DNA from: CAZQYC01 sp964597495
Lineage (GTDB): Bacteria > Pseudomonadota > Gammaproteobacteria > Steroidobacterales > Steroidobacteraceae
NCBI GenBank assembly: GCA_964597495.1
Contig: CAZQYC010000055.1
Location: forward strand, 1 to 24,974
Direction of reading: 5' to 3'
Length of the DNA: 24,974 nt
Below the pieces are notes generated by a model. The model saw only the letters and a list, made by a program, of their open reading frames with translations, had not been told where the DNA came from and made no database searches. The position numbers and the translations under genes were made by a program. Shown here one piece after another: positions 6,461-13,809 of this stretch. How positions within the stretch are numbered: position 1 is the stretch's first letter; each line of letters opens with the position of its first letter.

Positions 6461-7942
6461 ATGATCCAGGATCTTACGCAGCATCGCTATCACGGAGTTC
6501 AGCTTTCGACTGCGCTGAGCACCATGGAGCAACCGGCCATCACTCCGCTGCGCATGTCGAGCACGGAAAGCCCGGGCGTGGCGCTGCTGCGTTATTTCCT
6601 GTTCCCCATGACGGCCGTCGCGACGCTCCTGTGTGTCGCCGCGTGTTTCGCACAACCGTTCACGCGACCCTATGTCATCTTGTCGGTGCTGGCCTTCGCG
6701 CTCAGCTGGCGATTGCTCGACACCGCGGATTTTCGCGAGCTCGGCCCGCTTGCCGAGATTCGCTTCTATGTGCCGCGGCTTTTGCTCGGCTGGACCAATG
6801 TGCTGGCGGTACTGTTGTTCGTCGGCTTTGCCGCCAAAGTGTCGGATTCCTATTCGCGCGCCGTGATCATCACGTGGGCAATGGCCACCCCGCTCTTATA
6901 TACGCTCGCTCGAACGGTCGCTTACCGAGGATTGTGCCATTGGAATAAGACGCAGTGCGTTGCGCGCACCCACGTTATCGTGGGCACGAGCGACGGCGCT
7001 CGCGAATTCGCGAACCGCCTCGAGGGGAACTCGTCGCTCGGCACCTTCATCGGCTTTTTCGGCGCCGAATCGAATGCCGATGCACCGCTCAACGCGCCGG
7101 GAATCGGCGCATTGCTCGGCGGCATCGATGACGTCGTTGCCTATGTGCGCCGTAACTCGATCGACGTCGTGCACATCGCACTGCCGATTGCGGCGCGCGA
7201 GAAACTCGATCGAATGTTGACGGCGCTGCGCGACACGACGACGTCCATCTACTTCCTGCCGGACGTTCCGTACATGGCTCGCAACGAAATGCGCGTCGTG
7301 CAAATGGCAGGCGCGCCGGTACTCATGTATTTCGAAACGCCGTATTGCGGATTGCAAGGCGCGGCGAAGCGCGCCATCGATTTAGCCGTCGGCAGCCTGC
7401 TACTGCTCCTGCTCTCGCCACTCCTCGCGGTCATCGCACTTGGCGTTCGTGTCGATTCGTCCGGACCCGTTCTTTTCAAACAGCGCCGCTACGGGCTCAA
7501 CGGCGAGGAAATCGGCGTGTTGAAATTTCGGACGATGACGGTATGTGAAGACGGCGAGCAAGTCGTCCAAGCGCAACGGAATGATCCGCGCATCACGCGC
7601 TTCGGCAAGTTTTTACGCAAAACCTCGCTGGACGAACTCCCACAGTTATTTTGCGTGCTAGCAGGCAGCATGAGCCTAGTCGGGCCGAGACCGCATGCCG
7701 TTGCGCATAACGAAATGTATCGCGGCCTTATCGATGGCTACATGTTGCGGCACAAGGTGCGGCCCGGGATTACCGGTTGGGCGCAAGTCAACGGTTTACG
7801 CGGCGAGACCAATACCCTCGATCGCATGCAGCAACGCGTTGCCTACGACCTTGAGTATCTGCGCCATTGGTCGCCCTGGTTCGATTTCAAAATTTTGTGG
7901 CGCACCGTCGCGGTGATAGCGAGAGATCATAATGCCTACTAA
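6461..7942 (+). CDS. Undecaprenyl-phosphate phosphosugar transferase (WcaJ/GumD/EpsB-type), initiating enzyme
   Basis: 493 residues. Several N-terminal transmembrane helices (about 42-155) are followed by a Rossmann-like CoA-binding region (HVIVGTSDGAREFANRL, 171-187). A further membrane segment (307-329) precedes the catalytic bacterial sugar transferase domain, with KFRTM at 355-359, TSLDELPQLF at 388-397, GSMSLVGPRP at 402-411 and RPGITGWAQVNGLRG at 434-448. It transfers a sugar-1-phosphate, usually glucose-1-P, to undecaprenyl phosphate at the inner membrane to begin the repeat unit. It is the first gene of the operon. Met22 (6524) is an alternative start that would give the more usual family length of about 470; neither ATG has a strong ribosome binding site. 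Its end overlaps the next gene by 11 bases. Confidence 0.93.
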   Translation: MIQDLTQHRYHGVQLSTALSTMEQPAITPLRMSSTESPGVALLRYFLFPMTAVATLLCVAACFAQPFTRPYVILSVLAFALSWRLLDTADFRELGPLAEIRFYVPRLLLGWTNVLAVLLFVGFAAKVSDSYSRAVIITWAMATPLLYTLARTVAYRGLCHWNKTQCVARTHVIVGTSDGAREFANRLEGNSSLGTFIGFFGAESNADAPLNAPGIGALLGGIDDVVAYVRRNSIDVVHIALPIAAREKLDRMLTALRDTTTSIYFLPDVPYMARNEMRVVQMAGAPVLMYFETPYCGLQGAAKRAIDLAVGSLLLLLLSPLLAVIALGVRVDSSGPVLFKQRRYGLNGEEIGVLKFRTMTVCEDGEQVVQAQRNDPRITRFGKFLRKTSLDELPQLFCVLAGSMSLVGPRPHAVAHNEMYRGLIDGYMLRHKVRPGITGWAQVNGLRGETNTLDRMQQRVAYDLEYLRHWSPWFDFKILWRTVAVIARDHNAY

Positions 7943-8774
7943 TTCGATTAATTCACGCGACTTCCGAAGGAGCGACGCTCCGCTGCGCAACTTGGCCTTT
8001 TCGCTCTTGCTCGGCTTCGGCCTGGCGCTCACCTATGCACCGGCGCACGCCGCGGATGAGTATCAGCTTGGGCCCGGGGACTCGGTGCGCATCACCGTTT
8101 ACAACAACGCGGATCTAACCACGGAAGCCCGAATCGCCGAAGACGGCTCCATTCCGTTTCCGCTCGTCGGACGGGTTGCCTTGGCGGGGCTCACCAAGGC
8201 GGCCGCCGAACAGCGCCTGTCGAAATTGCTGACCGAAGGAGGATTCCTGCGGCAAGCGGAAATCAATCTCGCAGTCACCGACTATCGTAGTCAGCAGGTA
8301 TCCATTCTCGGTGAAGTCGCGAAACCGGGGAAGTATCCGATCTCGTCGACGACGACCGTCATGGACATTCTCGCGCAGGCCGGCGGAATCTCCGATAAAG
8401 GATCGTCGTTGCTTCGGCTCGTGCAGCACGATGCCAACGGCGCCGCCCACGAGCGCAACGTCGACCTCGATCAATTGGTTGCATCGAACGGCACCGACCT
8501 CATCGTACGCAACGGCGACGTGATCTTCGTCGCTGCGCAGCCCGTCTTTTATATATACGGCGAAGTGCAAAAGCCCGGCGTCTACCCGTTGCAAAGGGAC
8601 ATGACGGTTCGGCAAGCGATCGCCACCGGCGGCGGATTGACCGTTCGCGGCACCGAACGCGGCTTACGCGTGAGCCGACGCAACAAAGCGGGCGCCATCG
8701 AAATGCGACGCATCAAGCTGCACGAACAGCTGACTGCCGGCGATGTCGTGCAAGTTAAGGAGTCGATGTTTTAA
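7932..8774 (+). CDS. epsE: Polysaccharide export protein, EpsE/Wza family
   Basis: 280 residues. A signal peptide is visible, with a hydrophobic core at 20-37 and cleavage near AHA-ADE at 40. Next come a Poly_export domain (43-117, with YQLGPGDSVRITVYNNADLT) and two SLBB domains (about 122-200 and 205-277), each starting with the GEV-x-KPG-x-YP signature (127-136 and 210-219). There is no lipobox cysteine, so it is probably a soluble or non-lipidated periplasmic export component, and no C-terminal amphipathic helix like that of Wza is seen. It forms or supports the outer-membrane channel for the glycan together with the chain-length regulator encoded next. The ATG overlaps the end of the initiating transferase gene, indicating cotranslation. 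Confidence 0.92.
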   Translation: MPTNSINSRDFRRSDAPLRNLAFSLLLGFGLALTYAPAHAADEYQLGPGDSVRITVYNNADLTTEARIAEDGSIPFPLVGRVALAGLTKAAAEQRLSKLLTEGGFLRQAEINLAVTDYRSQQVSILGEVAKPGKYPISSTTTVMDILAQAGGISDKGSSLLRLVQHDANGAAHERNVDLDQLVASNGTDLIVRNGDVIFVAAQPVFYIYGEVQKPGVYPLQRDMTVRQAIATGGGLTVRGTERGLRVSRRNKAGAIEMRRIKLHEQLTAGDVVQVKESMF

Positions 8775-8838
8775 GCACATGCCCGCACAAGCGGTTTCGA
8801 GGCATGTCGGTCCAAGTTGAAAGGGAGGGTGCGATGTT

Positions 8839-10230
8839 ATGAGATTCACGCAGTTGCTCAAGATTCTGCGCGCTCACTTCGGCCTCATCCTTCTAACGCT
8901 CATGGGCGCTTGGCTGGCCGGCGGGTTGATCACCGCGCTAATGCCGTCCAAGTACGTCGCCACTAGCAGCGTACTCATCAACTATGCCGACAGCGCAGCG
9001 AACGCCAATGCAGCCCCGCCTGCGCAACTCTACTCTACCTACCTCGCGACCCAAATAGATTTGATTGCGAGCCAAAACGTCGCGATGAAGGTGGTCGATC
9101 GCTTGCACCTTTCGACCGACGCGAAAGCGCGTGCGCGTTTTCTCGGCGAAGATTTGTTGCTGCAAGACACGCTTAACCGATTCAAAGCTCGCGCGCTGAG
9201 CGCCTTAGGCCGCCCCGACGACACAACCGAACCTGGCAGTTCGGAACTCGATCCGGACGGTGAACGATATCGCTTGGCCGATCAAGTCCTGAGGCGCAGC
9301 ACGATTCGACCGTCGACCGACAGCAGCGTCATTCAAGTTTCGTACGCAGCCGGCAACGCAAAGGCCGCCGCCGAAGCAGCCAACGCCATCGTAAAAGCCT
9401 ATATCGACACGACGCTGGAGTTGAACATCAATCCGGCCAAGACGGCCTCGGACTGGCTCGATGCGCAAGTGAACCGCCTCACGGGTAATCTCGAACAAGC
9501 GCGCGCGAAACTCTCCGATTTTCAGCAACGCGCCGGCATCGTCGGCGTGGGCGACACGGACGATGTCGAAACCGGGCGTCTTAACGATTTGAACGCGCAA
9601 CTGATCGCCGCCGAGTCGCAGAACCATCCTGCAATCCAGGCATTGAAAAGCGATTTGCTGCGCGCACAGGCGAAGATGAACGAATTACCGGCGCAACTTG
9701 GCGCCAATCATCCGAGCTATAAGAAGGCAGCGGGCGAAATCAACGCGTTGCGCGCCAACTTGACCAGCGAATCCGCGCGCTTGGCCGAGGACCTCCGCCG
9801 CGAAATTGCGGGACAGAAAGGATCGATGCTGCAAATGCGGCGCAAACATGCCGAACTCGCCGCACTGAAAGACGCCGTGGACAGTGCGCAACGCGCGCTC
9901 GACGAAACCACTCAGAAGGCAACGCAAACACGAATGGCAAGCCAGGCGACGCAAACCAACATCTCCGTGGTGCGCGTTGCCGTACCCCCCAAAGCGCCGA
10001 TGACCCCGAACTCCTTGTTTAATTTTGCACTGGCTACCGCGATCGGCATGGCGCTTGGAATTGGATTTGCGCTATGGCGCGAGGTCGTCTGTCGATTCGT
10101 ACGCGGTGCCGACGATCTGCGCGACCTACTGGGCGTGCAAGTGCTGGGTGCGCTGTATGGCGGCGCCCGTTCGAGCGGACGCGCGCGACTGCCTCGCGAG
10201 CTGCCTCCTTTGCTCCCTGCACACCGCTAA
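8839..10230 (+). CDS. epsF: Chain length determinant protein, EpsF/Wzz (PCP) family
   Basis: 463 residues. An N-terminal Wzz domain has TM1 at about 14-35. A long periplasmic coiled-coil region follows (about 200-385, including DWLDAQVNRLTGNLEQARAK and LSDFQQRAGIVGVG). The proline-rich PPKAPMTPN leads into TM2 at about 396-416, with a short basic cytoplasmic tail. It sets polymer length and couples the inner-membrane assembly to the export channel. AGGGAGGG at 8822-8829 is the ribosome binding site. The gap of 64 bases after epsE is the longest inside the operon. A two-codon frame (ATG TTA TGA at 8834-8842) sits between this site and the start and overlaps the ATG. Confidence 0.92.
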   Translation: MRFTQLLKILRAHFGLILLTLMGAWLAGGLITALMPSKYVATSSVLINYADSAANANAAPPAQLYSTYLATQIDLIASQNVAMKVVDRLHLSTDAKARARFLGEDLLLQDTLNRFKARALSALGRPDDTTEPGSSELDPDGERYRLADQVLRRSTIRPSTDSSVIQVSYAAGNAKAAAEAANAIVKAYIDTTLELNINPAKTASDWLDAQVNRLTGNLEQARAKLSDFQQRAGIVGVGDTDDVETGRLNDLNAQLIAAESQNHPAIQALKSDLLRAQAKMNELPAQLGANHPSYKKAAGEINALRANLTSESARLAEDLRREIAGQKGSMLQMRRKHAELAALKDAVDSAQRALDETTQKATQTRMASQATQTNISVVRVAVPPKAPMTPNSLFNFALATAIGMALGIGFALWREVVCRFVRGADDLRDLLGVQVLGALYGGARSSGRARLPRELPPLLPAHR

Positions 10231-10259
10231 CGTTCTGAACAACACGACGAGCCTACCAA

Positions 10260-11156
10260 ATGAGAGCAACAGAACGAAGCGACCGCTACGACATCGACTT
10301 TGAGGCGCCACGAGCGGCCGCCGAAGTCGAACAGCGACCGCTTGGCCGCATCCTTGCCGATCTCGGCCGGCTGCGCGAAAGCGATATCGAGAAAGTCCTC
10401 AAAATGCAAAGGCGGCGCGGCCTTCGCTTCGGCGAAGCGGCGCGCAAACTCAAGCTCGTCCGCCAATCCGATTTACAGCAGGCGCTCGCGATTCAATTCG
10501 GCTACCCCTGTCTTCAAGACGGTGAAGGCCGCCTAAGCCCCGAACTGGTTTCGGCATACCGTCCATTCAGTCCACAAGGCGAAGCGCTCAGAGATCTAAG
10601 ATCGCAACTCTTGCTCCGGTGCTTCAACACGGAGAAGTGCGCGCTCGCCATCGTCAGCACGCGCGCGCAAGACGGCCGCAGTTTCGCCGCAGCCAATCTT
10701 TCCATCGCCTTTGCCCAGTGGGGACGGAAAACGCTGCTGATCGATGCGGACTTGCGTTCGCCGCGGCAGCACGCGCTTTTCAACGTCGACAACCGACATG
10801 GGTTGTCTGGAGTGCTGCGCGGCCGGCCGGTCGACGAAGCCGTCGAGACCGTCACGTACTTCGGCAATCTCGATGTGCTACCGGCCGGATCGTCGCCGCC
10901 CAATCCGCTCGAACTCGTCGGCCGTCCCGAGTTCAGACGCATCCTTAAAAATGCGCAAGAGGACTATGACGTCGTACTCATCGATACACCCGCAGCCGGC
11001 AATTGCGCCGACGCGCAAGTGATCGCCGCGCAAGCGGGCGCAGCGTTGTTGATTGCCCGCACCGACGTATCGCGCTTGGACGAGTTGCAGGAACTCATCG
11101 ATCGCATCGGCAGCTCGGGAGCGCAATTGGTCGGCGCAGCCATGAACAGGCACTAG
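10260..11156 (+). CDS. epsG: EpsG-like chain-length-associated tyrosine kinase/ATPase with degenerate Walker A
   Basis: 298 residues. An N-terminal region (about 28-100, RPLGRILADLGRLRESDIEK onwards) resembles the MshEN/T2SSE N-terminal module found in EpsG proteins. It is followed by RPFSPQGEALRDLRSQL (101-117) and the BY-kinase/MinD-like domain. The Walker A' motif LLIDADLR (159-166) and Walker B VVLIDTP (238-244) are intact. The Walker A loop reads STRAQDGRS (133-141): Arg replaces the usual Lys, and the glycine of the usual GEG is replaced by Gln. No C-terminal tyrosine cluster is present; the protein ends AAMNRH. It is expected to partner EpsF in the cytoplasm, but catalytic activity is uncertain. 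The start has only a weak ribosome binding site. Confidence 0.87.
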   Translation: MRATERSDRYDIDFEAPRAAAEVEQRPLGRILADLGRLRESDIEKVLKMQRRRGLRFGEAARKLKLVRQSDLQQALAIQFGYPCLQDGEGRLSPELVSAYRPFSPQGEALRDLRSQLLLRCFNTEKCALAIVSTRAQDGRSFAAANLSIAFAQWGRKTLLIDADLRSPRQHALFNVDNRHGLSGVLRGRPVDEAVETVTYFGNLDVLPAGSSPPNPLELVGRPEFRRILKNAQEDYDVVLIDTPAAGNCADAQVIAAQAGAALLIARTDVSRLDELQELIDRIGSSGAQLVGAAMNRH

Positions 11157-11159
11157 GTC

Positions 11160-12560
11160 ATGAACGACGCCGACACCAGCGAAAAGTTGGAACCCCTTAG
11201 AAAGTCGACGCGCTTCGGTACGGCGGCGGCCGGCCTTATCGATCAAGGCATAGTCAGTGTCGTCAATTTTTTAACCGTCATCCTGCTCGCAAGATACTTG
11301 CCGCTCGCCGAGTTCGGCTTGTTCATGGTGGCGCACACGATTTTGCTGCTATTGACGGGCTTGCAGAATGCGCTCGTCGCCCAGCCCCACAATATCCTGG
11401 GCGCGCAGCGATCAGGACACGACTATGCGCGATTGACCGTCGTGCTGGGCGTGATGCAGTTGCTCGGCAGCACCGCTCTAGCGCTGCTCATCGCCGGTGC
11501 CGGCGTCTTATGGAGTTTCACCGGCTCCGCGAATTACGCACACGTCGCTTATGCACTGGCTCTCGTCGTTCCTGCCTGGATGGCGCAGGAATTCGTCAGG
11601 CGCGCGCTCTACACGCAAGGCGACATCGTCGCCGCAGGACTCAACAACTTCATTTCTTATGGATTGCAGCTCGTGGGCATTGTCATCGTCGTGCTGAGCC
11701 TGGGAGATGTTGCACCGACTCCGGTTAACGCGCTGCTTGCCCTAGGCGCCTCGTCGCTAGTCGCCAGCGCCTTTGGCCTGATGCAACTACACACTCGAAT
11801 TTCCCCTCACCCTTCAAGGAACGACCGCTTGCTGCGCCACTTCGTCGATCCATTCATGACTACGGCGCGCGAGACGTGGCGCCTCAGTAAGTGGCTGGTC
11901 GCGCAACAGGGAATCGCATGGCTAGGCGCAAGCGGACACGGGCTCCTGCTAACCGCACTGCTCGGGCCCGCCGCCTTCGGCATTTATCGCGCCGCGTATC
12001 AAGTCGTCAATCTGCTCAATCCGCTGCGGCAAGCGGCCATCAACCACCTGCCTTCTAAAACGGCTCGCGTCTTTGCCGAGCAAGGCGTTGCCGCACTCGG
12101 ACGCTGGAGCATGAGCACCACCCTGGCACTGACGATTCCCTTTGCACTGTGCGCCCTTGCGATCGTTCTTGGCGCAAAACCCATCGCCGCACTCATGTTC
12201 GGCTCGGCATTGAACACGCACACGCTGCCGGAAGCCACTTTGCAACTCATTGTCGCGCTCGGCGCGCTGTCTTATACGCTGAACTTCGCGCGCGCGCCGA
12301 TCGACTATGCGGTGCTGGTTGCCGGCGGCGCCCGCGCGATTTTCCTGCGCACGCTATGGCTGAATGCGTTCGTCGTCACCGGCGGCATTCTCCTCATCTT
12401 GGGATTCGGCATCGCCGGCGTGGTGCTTTCCGAATTGATCACCGCCCTGCTCGCCGCCGCGCTCACGGCGAGAGTGTATGCCGCGTTACTAAGACCCTCC
12501 TCGAACGACTCCCCTTCTCCGGCCAACGTGTTCGCAGACGCCCGAGGCCTGCAAGCATGA
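11160..12560 (+). CDS. Polysaccharide flippase (Wzx/PST-like, MATE-fold)
   Basis: 466 residues, very hydrophobic, with roughly 12 transmembrane segments. The N-terminal part (GLIDQGIVSVVNFLTVILLARYLPLAEFGLFMVA, here in pieces GLIDQGIVSVVNFLT and LARYLPLAEFGLFMVA) follows the pattern of lipopolysaccharide/exopolysaccharide repeat-unit flippases. AALLGPAAFGIYRAAYQ-type sequence begins the second half. It would move lipid-linked repeat units across the inner membrane for the ligase/polymerase encoded further on. It starts three bases after the epsG-like gene and overlaps the next gene by four bases. The disordered tail (PSSNDSPSPANVFADARG) is not part of the membrane domain. Confidence 0.85.
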   Translation: MNDADTSEKLEPLRKSTRFGTAAAGLIDQGIVSVVNFLTVILLARYLPLAEFGLFMVAHTILLLLTGLQNALVAQPHNILGAQRSGHDYARLTVVLGVMQLLGSTALALLIAGAGVLWSFTGSANYAHVAYALALVVPAWMAQEFVRRALYTQGDIVAAGLNNFISYGLQLVGIVIVVLSLGDVAPTPVNALLALGASSLVASAFGLMQLHTRISPHPSRNDRLLRHFVDPFMTTARETWRLSKWLVAQQGIAWLGASGHGLLLTALLGPAAFGIYRAAYQVVNLLNPLRQAAINHLPSKTARVFAEQGVAALGRWSMSTTLALTIPFALCALAIVLGAKPIAALMFGSALNTHTLPEATLQLIVALGALSYTLNFARAPIDYAVLVAGGARAIFLRTLWLNAFVVTGGILLILGFGIAGVVLSELITALLAAALTARVYAALLRPSSNDSPSPANVFADARGLQA

Positions 12561-13804
12561 ACGCGATTACCGCGCCTTCGAAATCCCGATTTTTCGCGGC
12601 GCGCACGCAGCAGCGCTTGAGCGCGCACGCGTTGCCTGAAAAAATTTATCTCTATCTGAAGCACTTTCCGGCAGCCGGACTTCCGCTGCGAGTCGGCACG
12701 AACAAGGCCGTGCACGGGCTCGCGAGCGGAATGGCAGCCAACGGCATGGACGTCGAGATTTGGTGCGAAGGCCAATGCGAAAACCAGCGCGACAGTCATA
12801 CGGTCGTTCCCGAAGGCTATGCGATTTCCTGCTTCGCCACGCAGGCACGCTACCGCACTTTACGCTTGGCGCCTTCGCTGATCGCGCGCCTTAAGTCCTT
12901 GCGGCCGGATCGCGACCTGGTCGTGCTCAACGGCATGTTCCATCCGAGCGTGTACTCGTTGTCTCGCAGGCTCAAGAAGGCCCGCGTTCCCTACGTGGTG
13001 GCGCCGCACGGCCCCTATCATCCGACGCTCTTCGCAAAACGCCCCTATCTCAAGTGGCCCTATTGGTATCTGCTGGAACGGCGTGCGCTCAACGATGCGC
13101 TTGCTTTGCAGCAGCTCGATGCACGCCACGAAAATTGGGCGCGGCGTCTAGGCATCGACGTGCCCGTGGTCGCAACCGAAAACGGATTTCTGGACCGCGA
13201 AGTCGTCGGTCAAAGCGAACTTCACTGGCGAAACTATGGAACCGTTCGCGTGCTCTATTGGGGACGCATCTCCATTCACATAAAAGGACTTGACGTACTG
13301 CTCAAAGGATTCGATCGCGCTGCGGCCTCTGAAGCCCTGCAACTCACGCTGCAAGGTCCTGACTGGACCGGAGAGACTGGTGCACTTCGAAAATTGATCG
13401 CTCCGCTTCCGAATGCCGACAAGATCGACATTCTTCCGGCGGAATTCGACATGACAGCGGCAACGGCCATCATGCCCTACGACATCGTATGCATTCCCTC
13501 CCGCTTCGAAGGTTTCGGCCTCGCGGCGCTCGATGCCATGTTGGCGGCGCGCGTCTTGATGATCAGCGCATCGGCCGGCATCGCACCGCACGTCGAACGC
13601 AGCGGCGCAGGCATCGTCGTAAACCCCACGCCGGAAGATATCGAACGCGGCTTCAAAACCTTGTTGGCCAGGCGCGACGAATGGCGCGAAATGGGTCTTC
13701 GCGGCCGCGAGTACGCGCTCGAACACCTTCATTGGAACGGCATTGCAAGCCGCACCTTGGCCCAATATCGACGACTGATGAACCCACGACCGATCGACTA
13801 CTGA
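12557..13804 (+). CDS. Glycosyltransferase family 4 protein
   Basis: 415 residues with two Rossmann-like (GT-B) halves. The N-terminal half has a glycine-rich acceptor loop (GLPLRVGTNKAVHGLASGMA, 41-60) and APHGPYHP (149-156). The C-terminal half has VLYWGRISIHIKGLDVLLKGF (232-252) and the donor-binding segment SRFEGFGLAALDAM (315-328). The EX7E motif appears as Glu318-x7-Asp326, a conservative change. It should transfer a nucleotide-sugar-derived residue to the lipid-linked repeat unit at the cytoplasmic face. The ATG is chosen at the ATGA overlap with the flippase; the open frame extends further upstream inside that gene but there is no reason to use it. A five-base gap separates it from the next gene. 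Sugar specificity cannot be read. Confidence 0.9.
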   Translation: MNAITAPSKSRFFAARTQQRLSAHALPEKIYLYLKHFPAAGLPLRVGTNKAVHGLASGMAANGMDVEIWCEGQCENQRDSHTVVPEGYAISCFATQARYRTLRLAPSLIARLKSLRPDRDLVVLNGMFHPSVYSLSRRLKKARVPYVVAPHGPYHPTLFAKRPYLKWPYWYLLERRALNDALALQQLDARHENWARRLGIDVPVVATENGFLDREVVGQSELHWRNYGTVRVLYWGRISIHIKGLDVLLKGFDRAAASEALQLTLQGPDWTGETGALRKLIAPLPNADKIDILPAEFDMTAATAIMPYDIVCIPSRFEGFGLAALDAMLAARVLMISASAGIAPHVERSGAGIVVNPTPEDIERGFKTLLARRDEWREMGLRGREYALEHLHWNGIASRTLAQYRRLMNPRPIDY

Positions 13805-13809
13805 CCACT

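Noticed and set aside
12149..12556. Upstream extension of the first GT4 gene
   Set aside because: It overlaps the flippase C-terminal half; the ATGA junction at 12557 gives a normal-length GT4 protein.
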